The notes: generated by a model from the letters alone, not told the origin. DNA of 46,343 nucleotides from an uncultured Bacteroidales bacterium (GCA_905234795.1 CAJOIQ010000016.1:1-46343), one strand, 5' to 3'. Positions 6,710 to 15,874 are shown, numbered from the stretch's first letter. Made by a program: numbers and translations.

Positions 6710-8335
6710 CTACTTTATCAGATTCCCCAGAATACTGCGCGTGAGCTCCTTGGTGATGGTGGAGGTGGCGCTGCGTGTGGCCTTGCTCACCATTTTCTCT
6801 CCGGTGGAGGTCTTGGACGTCTTCTTCTTGCCGGTCACCTTGGACGTAACGGCATCGGCGGCAGCGGCGGCGGCCACGCCGGTAACGGCGGTGAGCACGG
6901 ACTTGAGCACCTTGGAGGCAATTCCCGGCTTCTTGGCCTTGGCGGCTTTTTCGGCCTCCTTGGCAGCCTTGGCCTCTTCCTTGGCCTTCACGGCAGCCTC
7001 TTTCTCGGCCTGGGCCTGGGCTTCCAGTTCGGCCTTCTGACGCTCGGCCTCCTGGGTGGCGGCGGTAATGAGCTCGTAGGCGCTCTCGCGGTCGATGGGA
7101 TGGTCATAGCGGCCATAAAGACGACTGCGCTTGATGAGGTCGGCGCGCTGGTCGTCGGTAATGGCGCCGATCTGGCTCAGGGGGAACAGGATCTTGGCGC
7201 GCTCCACCACGGCGGGCGTACCCTTTTCATCCAGGAAGGACACCAGGGCTTCTCCGGTACCCAGTTCCAGCAGGGTGTCGTAGGTTTTGAACGCGGGATT
7301 GGGGCGGAAGGTATCGGCCGCCACTTTCACCGCCTTCTGGTCCTGGGGACTGTAGGCGCGCAGGGCGTGTTGGACGCGGTTGCCCAGCTGGCCCAGGATA
7401 TTGGACGGAATGTCCGTAGGACTCTGGGTGATGAAATAGATGCCCACACCCTTGGAACGGATGAGGCGGATCACTTGCTCAATCTTGTCGGTAAGGGCCT
7501 TGGAAGTGCCCTCAAACAGCATGTGGGCTTCGTCAAAGAAGAACACCAGTTTGGGCAGGTCCATCTCTCCCACTTCCGGCAGCGTGGCATACAGCTCGCT
7601 CATCAGCCACAGCAGGAAGGTGGAATAGAGCTTGGGCTGTAGCATCAGTTTATCGGCCGCCAGCACGTTCATGATGCCCTTGCCGCCTTCGCACTGCAAC
7701 AGGTCGTAGATATCGAAGTCGGGCTCTCCGAAGAATTTGTCGGCACCCTGGTTTTCCAGGCTCAGCAGTGCACGCTGGATGGCGCCCACGGAGGCCGATG
7801 TCACATTGCCGTACTTGGTGGTGAACTCCGCGGCGTTCTGGCCCACGAAGTTGAGCATGGCACGCAGGTCCTTGAGGTCGATGAGGAGGAGACCGTTGTC
7901 ATCGGCAATCTTGAAGACGATGTTCAGCACGCCGGTCTGGGTCTCGTTCAGGTCCATCAGACGGCCCAGCATCTCGGGACCCATGCGGGAAATGGTGGAA
8001 CGCATGGGATGGCCCTGCTCTCCGTACACATCGAAAAAGCGCACAGGGCAACTCTGGAACTGAGGGTCCTGGATGCCGAACTCCGGCAGGCGCTTCTCGA
8101 TGAAGCCGGAAAGCTTACCCACCTGGGAGATACCGCTGAGGTCTCCCTTCATGTCGGCCATGAAGCAGGGGACGCCAGCCTGGCAGAAAGTCTCGGCCAG
8201 CACTTGCAGCGTAACGGTTTTACCGGTACCGGTGGCACCGGCGATGAGTCCGTGGCGGCAGGCCATCTTGCCGGTAATGGAGATGGGGCCGTTCTGGGAA
8301 TGGGCCACATACAGGCCTCTTTCTTTATCTAACAT
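6710..8335 (-). CDS. HerA-like helicase/ATPase, DUF853 family
   Basis: A 541-residue P-loop ATPase of the DUF853 (HerA-related, bipolar helicase-like) family. Walker A is GATGTGKT near residue 34. A Walker B-like hydrophobic strand precedes FFFDEAHMLFEG (about residue 265). A conserved region follows with [15 protein letters not shown] and [21 protein letters not shown]. The last ~100 residues are an Ala/Lys-rich, partly coiled-coil tail with low complexity. The molecular role of DUF853 proteins in bacteria is not established. Its start overlaps the cstA 3' end by 11 bp, so it is the last gene of a minus-strand unit. A partial second copy lies at 2144-2637. Confidence 0.88.
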   Translation of the reverse strand: MLDKERGLYVAHSQNGPISITGKMACRHGLIAGATGTGKTVTLQVLAETFCQAGVPCFMADMKGDLSGISQVGKLSGFIEKRLPEFGIQDPQFQSCPVRFFDVYGEQGHPMRSTISRMGPEMLGRLMDLNETQTGVLNIVFKIADDNGLLLIDLKDLRAMLNFVGQNAAEFTTKYGNVTSASVGAIQRALLSLENQGADKFFGEPDFDIYDLLQCEGGKGIMNVLAADKLMLQPKLYSTFLLWLMSELYATLPEVGEMDLPKLVFFFDEAHMLFEGTSKALTDKIEQVIRLIRSKGVGIYFITQSPTDIPSNILGQLGNRVQHALRAYSPQDQKAVKVAADTFRPNPAFKTYDTLLELGTGEALVSFLDEKGTPAVVERAKILFPLSQIGAITDDQRADLIKRSRLYGRYDHPIDRESAYELITAATQEAERQKAELEAQAQAEKEAAVKAKEEAKAAKEAEKAAKAKKPGIASKVLKSVLTAVTGVAAAAAADAVTSKVTGKKKTSKTSTGEKMVSKATRSATSTITKELTRSILGNLIK

Positions 8336-9785
8336 GGTTCTTACGGTTTTTCCAAAGATAGAACAAAATGGTTGCTATTACAAAGGTGCCGATTCCAATC
8401 CAGGGTGCCAGGGTTTGCGGCAGACGGAAGCCCACTTTGTCCACCAGGATGAAGGTGGTGCATACCGCCGTCATGAACAGGGCAGGCAGCAGGGTGACAA
8501 AGTACCACGCGCCCTTCTTGCTTTGCACCAGGTATACGGTAATGGCCCACAGCGTGAATACGGCCAGCGTCTGGTTGCTCCAGCCAAAGTAACGCCAGAT
8601 GGTGTTGAAGCCGTTGGCATCGGCAATGTTGTACCAGAGCAGCAGGGCCGATCCCACAAACAGCGGAACTGCGATGTACAGGCGCTTGGCGATGCTCTTC
8701 TGTTCCAGCTTGAGGAAATCGGCGATGATGAGACGGCAACTGCGGAATGCCGTATCTCCGGAAGTGATGGGGGCTGCCACCACGCCCAGCACGGCCAGCA
8801 CACCACCCACGGCGCCCAGCCAGCTCTTGGAGACGGCCGTCACGATGGAAGGAGCGGCCGAGTTGGCAGGAATGCCCAGCTGGGCGGCGCCACCGTCATA
8901 AAACACCCAGGAAGCCACGGCAGCCCATACCAGGGCTACCAGGCCTTCGGTAATCATAGAACCGTAGAAGATGGGGCGGCCCATCTTTTCATTCTTGATG
9001 CAGCGGGCCATCAGCGGGCTCTGCGTAGCGTGGAAGCCGGAAATGGCGCCGCAGGCAATGGTGATGAACAGGCAGGGGAAGATAGGCTGGTCCTGGATGC
9101 CGGTCTTGGCCGTCCAGCCGGAGAGGCCGTCCCAGAATTCCGGCAGTGAGGGCCACTTGACAAACAGGCAGACCATGAGCCCAACGGCCATGAACAGCAG
9201 CGCCACCGCAAAGATGGGATAGATGCGGCCGATAATCTTGTCGATAGGAAGCAGCGTGGCTACTATATAATAGAGGAATACCGCCACCACCCAGATCATA
9301 ATGGCCATCCGGTTGCCGTCACCGGCGATGTCTCCAAGGATAACGGCGGGAGAATACACAAATACGGAGCCCACCATCATGAGCAGCAGCACCGTAAATA
9401 CCAGCATCACGGTCTTGGTACGTCTGCCCAGGTAGGTTCCCACCAGTTCCGGCTGACCGACTCCGCCGTGACGCACGGAGAGCATGCCGCTGAAATAGTC
9501 GTGAACGGCACCTGCAAAGATGCAGCCCAGCACAATCCAGAGGAAGCTGGATGGGCCGAACTTCGCGCCCATGATGGCACCGAAGATGGGGCCAGTACCG
9601 GCTATATTCAGGAACTGGATCATGAACACTTTCCAGTTGGGCATGGCGATGAAGTCCACACCGTCGGCCTTGGAGATGGCCGGTGTGGGGCGTTTGGGGT
9701 CCGGGCCAAACACGCGTTCTACAAACGCACCATAAACGAAATAGCCCAGCACCAGGGCGACGATACTGATGAGGAATGAAAACAT
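8325..9785 (-). CDS. cstA: Carbon starvation protein CstA family transporter
   Basis: A 486-residue multi-spanning inner-membrane protein of the CstA family. Members import pyruvate and/or peptides during starvation. The N-terminal family signature is visible: an ADGVDFIAMPNWKVFMIQF segment, then the IAGTGPIFGAIMGAKFGP motif and AVHDYFSGMLSVRHGG. About a dozen hydrophobic helices follow, with SGFHATQSPLMARC in the centre. It is the shorter form common in Bacteroidota (E. coli CstA is about 700 aa). The start lies 2 bp after the rsmD stop and the end overlaps the herA-like gene. Confidence 0.92.
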   Translation of the reverse strand: MFSFLISIVALVLGYFVYGAFVERVFGPDPKRPTPAISKADGVDFIAMPNWKVFMIQFLNIAGTGPIFGAIMGAKFGPSSFLWIVLGCIFAGAVHDYFSGMLSVRHGGVGQPELVGTYLGRRTKTVMLVFTVLLLMMVGSVFVYSPAVILGDIAGDGNRMAIMIWVVAVFLYYIVATLLPIDKIIGRIYPIFAVALLFMAVGLMVCLFVKWPSLPEFWDGLSGWTAKTGIQDQPIFPCLFITIACGAISGFHATQSPLMARCIKNEKMGRPIFYGSMITEGLVALVWAAVASWVFYDGGAAQLGIPANSAAPSIVTAVSKSWLGAVGGVLAVLGVVAAPITSGDTAFRSCRLIIADFLKLEQKSIAKRLYIAVPLFVGSALLLWYNIADANGFNTIWRYFGWSNQTLAVFTLWAITVYLVQSKKGAWYFVTLLPALFMTAVCTTFILVDKVGFRLPQTLAPWIGIGTFVIATILFYLWKNRKNHVR

Positions 9786-9787
9786 AC

Positions 9788-10318
9788 CTATTCAAAAAAA
9801 GAGAAATGAACCCGTCCGTAGCTGCGTTCCTTCACAAAGTGCGGATGGTCCTTGAATGAATAATCGTCTCCGTGCTCCAGGATGAAATAACAGCCCGGAT
9901 GCAGGATGTCCAGAGAAAAAATGAGGTCCGGAATCCCGGCCAGCCCTTCCAGGGCATAGGGAGGATCGGCAAACACAATGTCGAACTTTTCGCGGCAGAT
10001 GGGCAGGAAATCAAACACGTTGTCCCGCACCATGGTCACGTTGGAAAGCCCCAGTCGCGCGGCTTCCGTTTTGATAAAAGAGGCGTTCTCCCGGGCCATT
10101 TCCACGCAGTATACCCGTGCAGCGCCACGGGAGGCAAACTCGAAGGCAATGGAGCCGGTGCCCCCGAAGAGGTCCAGCACCTTGAGGTCTTCAAACTCGT
10201 ATTCGTTGTCCAGGATGTTGAAGAGGCCCTCCTTGGCGTAGTCCGTGGTGGGACGCGCCTTGTATCCTGCCGGCGGCAGGATGGTCTTGCCTTTCAGTTT
10301 TCCGCCGATGATCCTCAT
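9788..10318 (-). CDS. rsmD: 16S rRNA (guanine966-N2)-methyltransferase RsmD
   Basis: A 176-residue SAM-dependent methyltransferase that modifies G966 of 16S rRNA in the 30S subunit. The start MRIIGGKLKGK and RPTTDYAKEGLFNIL are classic RsmD features. The SAM-binding motif is VLDLFGGTGSIAFEFASRGA, and the catalytic motif is FADPPY near residue 131. The ATG at 10316-10318 overlaps the stop of the DUF3822 gene (ATGA overlap), the pairing usual in Bacteroidota. The frame is open further upstream, but that part is only antisense or shadow of the DUF3822 gene. Confidence 0.95.
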   Translation of the reverse strand: MRIIGGKLKGKTILPPAGYKARPTTDYAKEGLFNILDNEYEFEDLKVLDLFGGTGSIAFEFASRGAARVYCVEMARENASFIKTEAARLGLSNVTMVRDNVFDFLPICREKFDIVFADPPYALEGLAGIPDLIFSLDILHPGCYFILEHGDDYSFKDHPHFVKERSYGRVHFSFFE

Positions 10319-10980
10319 AGCTGAACCACAGCTTTGAAGTAGCGGTAGAGCGACATTTCGGCTTCCTGGTCCAGCGGGGTGCGGAAGTACACCGTAGAGA
10401 CCTCGGGATTGAGCTGGAGGCGCTTGAGGCCCAGGAACAGGAAGTATTCGGCGGTGGTGAAGTCCGGGGCGTCGAACACATTGGCCAGGCACAGGCTCTT
10501 GCCTTGAGCGATGACCAGATGCAGATGACCGGCGTGCCAGGACGCCACTATCTTATTGTATTCCTGGATATGGTCCAGTTCCCGCAGCAGATAATACATC
10601 TCCGGCAGCACGCGGACAGCCTCCCCCGATGCGGGAATGACGGTTTGGGATATGACCCTGGAAAGGGATTCGTCCAGGGACAGGGAATACACCAGCGTGG
10701 CCTCGAAAGCGGGCACCGGAACGGTCTCTACAAAGTCGTCGTCCCGCAGTTTCACTACCTCGGCCAGGGATTTACGGGCCGATGAAGGATCCAGAAAGAC
10801 ATCGGGCACCAGCGCCACCTTGGGCGTGAGCATGGAAATCTCTACATGCTCCCACTTGCGCTGGAGCTCCGGTGTAGTGAACACCTGTTCGGCCGGGTGC
10901 CAGGGAGACCCATTAAAAGAAAATCCACTCAAGGAAACTTGAATGGATATTTCTTTGTTTTCTGTGAAAGTCCGGTCCAT
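10315..10980 (-). CDS. DUF3822 family protein
   Basis: A 221-residue protein recognised as the DUF3822 family, widespread in Bacteroidota directly upstream of rsmD and of unknown function. The fold is thought to resemble actin/ASKHA-type ATPases such as pilus-assembly PilM; that is family knowledge I recall only loosely. The sequence has an EISIQVSLSGFSF start and a C-terminal YFRTPLDQEAEMSLYRYFKAVV segment. It overlaps rsmD by 4 bp and lies 8 bp after the upstream membrane-anchored gene, so the three are likely co-transcribed. Confidence 0.8.
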   Translation of the reverse strand: MDRTFTENKEISIQVSLSGFSFNGSPWHPAEQVFTTPELQRKWEHVEISMLTPKVALVPDVFLDPSSARKSLAEVVKLRDDDFVETVPVPAFEATLVYSLSLDESLSRVISQTVIPASGEAVRVLPEMYYLLRELDHIQEYNKIVASWHAGHLHLVIAQGKSLCLANVFDAPDFTTAEYFLFLGLKRLQLNPEVSTVYFRTPLDQEAEMSLYRYFKAVVQL

Positions 10981-10988
10981 CGGGACGA

Positions 10989-11690
10989 CTATTCCCAGTT
11001 ACCGGCGTTGTTGTTAGGAGCGGTCACGCTACCCACCTGCAGGCCTTCGTACTTGTTCTGGTCCTTACGCTCGGCATCCAGATTGATGCGCAGCTGGTTG
11101 TCCAGACCCTTGCACAGAGCCTTGTAGGGCATGCGGGCCTCGAACAGAGGAACATGAACACCGGAAACCATCTTGATGGTGGATTCCATCTCCGTGAGCT
11201 GACCACCGGAGAACGGGATGTAGGCCAGGGAGTCCACGCAGAAGTCCGTGCGGTGATTGAACAGGGTGTCCTTCACGGGAATCTCGGTGACCGTGGAGAA
11301 CACAACCTTTTGGCCGGCGGCATAGGCGGCAGCCAGTTTGGCCGTCATCTCGGCGGGCTTGAGTTTCTTGTTGGCCTTCTTGATGGCCTCCGTGTTGGCA
11401 ACGGCCAGGGAGTCGTCCATAGAGCCAATCTGCATCACGATCTCCATTTTACCGGTCTCGTAGAACAGTTTGAGGGAGTCCACGGTGGGAGCGAAACGGC
11501 CGTTCACGCTCTTGAAAGCCTCCTGGAGGGTGCGGATGTCCTTGAGGCGCTGGATGGCAACCTGGGAACGAGCGGCAACCTCTTTGTTGAACTGGACGGG
11601 TTTCTGTACACTCTTTACGGTGAGCCAGACCAGCAGGCAAATAAGGACTCCGAGAGCAATCTCTACGGCGATTTTGACGGATTTGTTCAT
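10989..11690 (-). CDS. Conserved membrane-anchored protein of unknown function
   Basis: A 233-residue protein with one N-terminal membrane helix (VEIALGVLICLLVWLTV, about residues 8-26) and a mostly polar periplasmic remainder. The segment just after the helix (FNKEVAARSQVAIQRLKDIRTLQEAFK) is predicted helical. I recognise it only as a type of uncharacterised Bacteroidales protein often found near rsmD and DUF3822. It heads a likely five-gene unit with DUF3822, rsmD, cstA and the herA-like gene. A promoter with TTG (11752-11754) and TAACTTTG (11724-11731) on the minus strand precedes it. Confidence 0.65.
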   Translation of the reverse strand: MNKSVKIAVEIALGVLICLLVWLTVKSVQKPVQFNKEVAARSQVAIQRLKDIRTLQEAFKSVNGRFAPTVDSLKLFYETGKMEIVMQIGSMDDSLAVANTEAIKKANKKLKPAEMTAKLAAAYAAGQKVVFSTVTEIPVKDTLFNHRTDFCVDSLAYIPFSGGQLTEMESTIKMVSGVHVPLFEARMPYKALCKGLDNQLRINLDAERKDQNKYEGLQVGSVTAPNNNAGNWE

Positions 11691-11723
11691 TATTTTAGTG
11701 TTTTATAATTTTCAAACTGTCGA

Positions 11724-11772
11724 CAAAGTTAACAAAATGATTTCTCAAAAGCAATAATCTTTTGTAAATTTG
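11724..11772. promoter_or_regulatory. Divergent promoter region for the membrane-protein operon and nrnA
   Basis: Minus strand: TTG (complement of 11752-11754), a 20-bp spacer, and TAACTTTG (complement of 11724-11731), 33 bp before the ATG at 11690. Plus strand: TAAATTTG at 11765-11772, 16 bp before the ATG at 11789. Both fit the Bacteroidota promoter pattern; the plus-strand one lacks a clear -33 element. Confidence 0.55.
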
Positions 11773-11788
11773 CCGTGCAGAATTGCAT

Positions 11789-12892
11789 ATGCCCATGGAT
11801 TTCATCCGGAAAGAAAACATACGCGCGCTCAAGGAGTGGATGGCCCGTGCCGCCCGCCCCGTTGTGCTGGGCCATACCCATCCGGACGGAGACGCCCTGG
11901 GCGCCACCGCCGCGCTGGCCCTGTACCTGCGCAGCCTGGGCAAGGACGCCGCCTGCGTCTTTCCGGACTCCCCCGCCGACAACCTGCGTTTCATCCTTCC
12001 GGAAAGCGTCCCCTACTTCTTCCAGGACAAAGACGCCGATGCCGCCGTCCGGCGCATCCGTGAGGCCGATCTGGTCTTCCTGGTGGATGCCAACGCCTTC
12101 AGCCGCATCGAAGGCCTCCAGGAGGCCGCAGCCGCCTCCCCCGCCCCCAAAGTCCTGATGGACCATCACCTGAATCCGGACCTGGACAGCTTCGGCCTGG
12201 TCTTTTCCACCCCCGACATCTCCTCCGCCTCGGAGGTCGTCTTCTGGGTCCTCAAAGCTATCCGGCCGGAGGAGGCCCATGCCTCTGAGGGAGCATCGGC
12301 AATCTTTAAAGCGACCGAAGAGGCATGGCCTCCGGAGGCCGATATGGATGCCGAACAAGCGATTGGGGAAGCGCTGTTGACAGGAATGACTACGGACACC
12401 AACAACTTTGCGAATTCGGTGTTCCCCAGCACGTTCCAGATGGCGTCGGAGCTCATTGCAGCCGGCGTGGACCGGGACGCCCTGCTCCAGAAGATTTACA
12501 ACAGCTACCGGGAGAACCGGGTGCGGCTGATGGGATATATGCAAAGCGAACAGTTGCACATCCTGCCGGGTGGGACTGCCTACATGATCCTCACCAGGGA
12601 CATCCAGCGGCGCTTCGACATGCAGGAGGGAGAGAGTGAGGGCCTGGTGAACGTCCCGCTCACCATCGGCAAGGTGAAACTGAGCGTGCTGCTCAAGGAA
12701 GACGACGGTCATTTCCGCGTGTCGGTGCGCTCCAAAAAGGGCACCAGCGCCCAGCGCCTGGCCCAGCAGCATTTCCATGGCGGCGGCCACGAGAATGCCG
12801 CCGGCGGCAAACTTTTCATCGGAGAAGACATTCCCGCAGCGGAAGCCGCTCCGGCCTTTGTGGAACAAATCCTGAAAGACTTCCTCGGATGA
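11789..12892 (+). CDS. nrnA: DHH/DHHA1 phosphoesterase, NrnA-like (oligoribonuclease / pAp phosphatase)
   Basis: A 367-residue DHH-DHHA1 protein. NrnA enzymes degrade short RNA oligomers (nanoRNA) and dephosphorylate pAp. Metal-binding motifs are present: GHTHPDGDALGA (about residue 28), VDANAF (about 97), DHHLNPD (about 126) and TDTNNF (about 204). The DHHA1 substrate motif GGGHENAAGG is near the C-terminus. The start is ATG 11789 or 11795, since a -7 box at 11765-11772 rules out starts further upstream. Oddly, residues about 161-182 are encoded by a hairpin element with the conserved 20-nt core (12271-12333). This gives a polar linker before DAEQAIGEALLTG that is longer than I would expect for the family. 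Confidence 0.9.
   Translation: MPMDFIRKENIRALKEWMARAARPVVLGHTHPDGDALGATAALALYLRSLGKDAACVFPDSPADNLRFILPESVPYFFQDKDADAAVRRIREADLVFLVDANAFSRIEGLQEAAAASPAPKVLMDHHLNPDLDSFGLVFSTPDISSASEVVFWVLKAIRPEEAHASEGASAIFKATEEAWPPEADMDAEQAIGEALLTGMTTDTNNFANSVFPSTFQMASELIAAGVDRDALLQKIYNSYRENRVRLMGYMQSEQLHILPGGTAYMILTRDIQRRFDMQEGESEGLVNVPLTIGKVKLSVLLKEDDGHFRVSVRSKKGTSAQRLAQQHFHGGGHENAAGGKLFIGEDIPAAEAAPAFVEQILKDFLG
12271..12333. repeat. Conserved-core hairpin element, copy 3, inside nrnA
   Basis: The core GCATCGGCAATCTTTAAAGC (12293-12312) matches the copy 1 core at 17 of 20 positions. Arms 12271-12290 and 12315-12333 pair over about 17 bp with a few mismatches and one bulge; the longest uninterrupted pairing is AGGCATGG with its complement. 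The element is translated in frame within the phosphoesterase. Confidence 0.75.
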
Positions 12893-13446
12893 AACGGAGC
12901 ACCCTCATCTTCTCGGCCGTCCTTGCCGCAGCCCTGGTAGCAGCCTGCACCAAGCAGTCGCTGCAAACCACCTTTGACAAGCAGACCACCTACATCGAGA
13001 ACTTCATATCGGCCCGCATGAAGGCCGATACCAACGCCACGCTCACCATCAGCGGCAGCGCATACCGCCTCACGCTGCACGACACCCTTCCCGCCCAGCG
13101 GGATTCCCTGCAGCGGGGTTGCAAGGTTTCCCTGTATTACGGATGCTATACCCTTACATCGGCATCCATCAGCACCTCCAACCTGGTGGCCACCAACCTC
13201 AAGGAGCTGGCCAAACAGGCCGGATGGACGCTATCGGACACCACCCGCTTCAAGCTGGACACCCTTACGCTGGACAGTTCCCTGCTCACGGGTCTTGCCG
13301 ACGGCCTGGTGGGCGTACAGCCCAAAGATGAGGGATTTATCCTCTTTACAGGCAAATATGGTTACGGAAAAAACGAGCGGGGCATGATTCCTGCATTATC
13401 GGCCCTGGCCTATTACTTTTGGATAGATGAGATTTTCAATGAATAA
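12889..13446 (+). CDS. Lipoprotein with a divergent C-terminal FKBP-like domain
   Basis: A 185-residue predicted lipoprotein: signal peptide then lipobox LVAAC (Cys about residue 20). The C-terminal half ends in GLADGLVGVQPKDEGF, GKYGYGKNERGMIPALSALAY and a closing WIDEI. This resembles the last strands of FKBP-type peptidyl-prolyl isomerases (YGYG...IP...L.F.IE). The early FKBP strands are degenerate, so catalysis is doubtful. It overlaps nrnA by 4 bp and the next FKBP lipoprotein by 8 bp, and probably works with the latter in periplasmic or cell-surface folding. Confidence 0.7.
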   Translation: MKRSTLIFSAVLAAALVAACTKQSLQTTFDKQTTYIENFISARMKADTNATLTISGSAYRLTLHDTLPAQRDSLQRGCKVSLYYGCYTLTSASISTSNLVATNLKELAKQAGWTLSDTTRFKLDTLTLDSSLLTGLADGLVGVQPKDEGFILFTGKYGYGKNERGMIPALSALAYYFWIDEIFNE

Positions 13447-14470
13447 GAAACTTTTGATTCCCCTGGCGCTCCTTTGCCTGCTGGCTCCCGGCTGCGCCAA
13501 AAAGACCACTTCCACCACCGGCGCCGACGCCAAGGAATACCTGCAGCTGTGGATGGACAAGTTCCATCCCGGCATCAATGCCAATGCCGACGGCCTGTAC
13601 ATCCTGGAAGACATTCCCGGTACCGGGGAAGACTGGAACAGCGAAAAAGCGTACATCTTTACGGAAGCCACCATCCGCAGCCTGAGCGGCACCATCTCCT
13701 CCACCACCGACGAAACCCTGGCCAAGCAGCTGGGCACCTACGCCGTGGGCAATTATTACGGTCCCAAATACCAGGCCATAGGAAGCGGCATCAGCTATGC
13801 CGGCGTGGACGCCCTGCTCAAAGGCATGAAAATGGGCGGCAGCCGCACGGCCGTGGTCCCCGCCTGGATGCTCACCACCAGCCGGTACAACACCCAGCAG
13901 GCATACATCGACGCCTGCACCGTGAGCACCAGCCTCATCTATTCCATCACCCTGGTGGGGCAGACCGACGACCCCGATGAAGATGCCATCGCCACCCTCA
14001 GAGAATATGTCACAGCGGTTTATGGACAGGACGTTCAGCCCGTTTCCTATAATACAGAAGAAACCGCCGACGGCAGTTTCTATTTTATCTCCGACACCAG
14101 CGCCTTCGACGACGTGGAAACCATTGACGACAGCAAGAGCATCCAGGTAAACTATACCGGAAAACTGCTGGACGGTACCGTCTTCGACACCACGCTGGAG
14201 AAAGTGGCCAAGGATGCCGGCATTTACAGCTCCGACAAAACCTATACATCGGCCACCATGAACTATTCCACCACTTATGGGAATGTCCTCATGGGCACCA
14301 GCAGTTCCATCATCAACGGTTTCAAGGGCGGCATCTCCCTCATGAAATGGAAGGGCCAGAAAGCCACCGTCATCTTCACTTCCAAGCACGGTTATACCTC
14401 CTCCGGCAGCGGCAATACCATCCCCGGCTTCGCGCCGCTTGTCTTTGAACTGGAAATCCTGGCCGATTGA
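13439..14470 (+). CDS. FKBP-type peptidyl-prolyl cis-trans isomerase lipoprotein with two FKBP-like regions
   Basis: A 343-residue lipoprotein, with a signal peptide and a lipobox ending APGC (about residue 19). A first degenerate FKBP-like segment covers about residues 40-170 (DGLYILEDIPGTG ... GVDALLKGMKMGGSRTAVVPAW). A second, better conserved one covers about 195-343, with VNYTGKLLDGTVFDTT, INGFKGGISLMKWKGQKATVIF and IPGFAPLVFELEIL. It likely acts on proteins in the periplasm or at the outer membrane. ATG at 13439 was chosen over the upstream in-frame ATG because it gives a standard signal peptide. It overlaps the preceding gene's stop and the MATE start. Confidence 0.82.
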   Translation: MNKKLLIPLALLCLLAPGCAKKTTSTTGADAKEYLQLWMDKFHPGINANADGLYILEDIPGTGEDWNSEKAYIFTEATIRSLSGTISSTTDETLAKQLGTYAVGNYYGPKYQAIGSGISYAGVDALLKGMKMGGSRTAVVPAWMLTTSRYNTQQAYIDACTVSTSLIYSITLVGQTDDPDEDAIATLREYVTAVYGQDVQPVSYNTEETADGSFYFISDTSAFDDVETIDDSKSIQVNYTGKLLDGTVFDTTLEKVAKDAGIYSSDKTYTSATMNYSTTYGNVLMGTSSSIINGFKGGISLMKWKGQKATVIFTSKHGYTSSGSGNTIPGFAPLVFELEILAD

Positions 14471-15873
14471 TGAGTAACTCCACCGCCATCCCTACCGAGC
14501 TGGGAACCAAGCCGATAGGCGCCCTCATCAGGCAATACGCCGTGCCCGGCATCATTGCCATGACGGCGTCTTCGCTGTACAATATGGTGGACAGCATCTA
14601 CATCGGCCACATCCCCGACGTGGGTTCCCTGTCCATCGCCGGCCTGGCCATCACCTTCCCGCTCATGAACATCTCCACGGCCTTCGGCACGCTGGTGGGC
14701 GTGGGCGCCGCCACCATGATTTCCGTGCTCCTGGGCCAGAAAAACTACAAGGTGGCCGGCAAGGTGCTGTCCAACGAGGTAACCCTGAACATCATCACCG
14801 GTCTGGTCTTCACCCTGGTCACCCTGCTGTGGATGGATCCCATCCTGCGCTTTTTCGGCGCATCCGACGCCACCCTCCCCTTTGCGCGCAGCTACATGAC
14901 CATCATCGCCATCGGCAATGCGGTCACCCATCTGTACTTCGGCCTCAACTCGGTGGTACGGTCGTCCGGCAATCCCAAGCTGGCCATGGGGCTCACGCTG
15001 TTTACCGTGATCTCCAACGCCATCCTGGACCCCATCTTCATCTTTGCCCTGGGCATGGGCGTGCAGGGAGCGGCCATCGCCACCGTCCTGTGCCAGCTGA
15101 TGTCCCTGGCCTATACCCTGCGTTATTTCCTGAACCAGGAGCGTTTCCTGCACCTTCCCCGTTCCCTCCGGATGTTCCGGGTGGACTGGAAGATTGCCAA
15201 GGACTCCCTGGCCATTGGCATGGGACCCTTCCTGATGAACCTGGCCAGCTGCATCGTGGTGCTGTTCATCAACCAGCAGCTGGTGAAATGGGGCGGAGAC
15301 ATGGCCATCGGCGCATACGGCATTGTGAACCGGCTCACCTTCCTCTTCGTGATGATTGTGTTCGGCTTCAACCAGGGCATGCAGCCCATCGCCGGCTATA
15401 ACTATGGGGCCCGGCAATATGCCCGTGTGCGGGAAGTGTACGTGAAAACCGCCATGTGGGCCACTTTGGTCACCACGCTGGGTTTCATCGTCTCCGAATT
15501 CCTGGCCCGGCCCGCCGCTGGGATCTTCACCAACGATCCCATCCTCATTGACAAAGCGGCCCACGGCCTGCAAATCATGAATATCGTATTCCCCATCGTG
15601 GGGTTCCAGATGGTTACCACCAACCTCTTCCAGTGCCTGGGCATGGTGAACAAGTCCATTTTCCTTTCCCTGTCCCGGCAGCTGCTGTTCCTCCTCCCCT
15701 GCATCTACATCCTTCCGGCCCTCATGGAGTCCGAGAGCGGTGTGTGGTACAGTTTCCCCATCTCCGACACCATTGCCGCCATCATCACCGGCATCCTTGC
15801 CTGGCGCCTGCTCATCAAGCTGGGACGGCTCAAGGACGGAGAAGATCCATCCATCTTAGGCAGTAAAATCTGA
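14470..15873 (+). CDS. MATE family efflux transporter
   Basis: A 467-residue integral membrane protein with about 12 hydrophobic helices in two pseudo-symmetric halves, the MATE fold. Members export cationic drugs or metabolites using Na+ or H+ gradients. Characteristic segments are LYNMVDSIYIGH near residue 38, GLNSVVRSSGNPKLAM near 165 and GFNQGMQPIAGYNYGARQY near 305. The ATG at 14470 overlaps the stop of the FKBP gene by one base. An upstream TTG in frame is unlikely as start. The cytidylate-kinase-like gene follows after 1 bp, a pairing I have often seen in Bacteroidota. Confidence 0.93.
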   Translation: MSNSTAIPTELGTKPIGALIRQYAVPGIIAMTASSLYNMVDSIYIGHIPDVGSLSIAGLAITFPLMNISTAFGTLVGVGAATMISVLLGQKNYKVAGKVLSNEVTLNIITGLVFTLVTLLWMDPILRFFGASDATLPFARSYMTIIAIGNAVTHLYFGLNSVVRSSGNPKLAMGLTLFTVISNAILDPIFIFALGMGVQGAAIATVLCQLMSLAYTLRYFLNQERFLHLPRSLRMFRVDWKIAKDSLAIGMGPFLMNLASCIVVLFINQQLVKWGGDMAIGAYGIVNRLTFLFVMIVFGFNQGMQPIAGYNYGARQYARVREVYVKTAMWATLVTTLGFIVSEFLARPAAGIFTNDPILIDKAAHGLQIMNIVFPIVGFQMVTTNLFQCLGMVNKSIFLSLSRQLLFLLPCIYILPALMESESGVWYSFPISDTIAAIITGILAWRLLIKLGRLKDGEDPSILGSKI

Positions 15874-15874
15874 T

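Noticed and set aside
8620..8650. Further core-like words GCATCGGCAATG in cstA and ATCGGCAATC at about 7907 and 41270
   Set aside because: They lack the TTTTAGC end and flanking inverted repeats, and encode conserved residues of normal family sequence.
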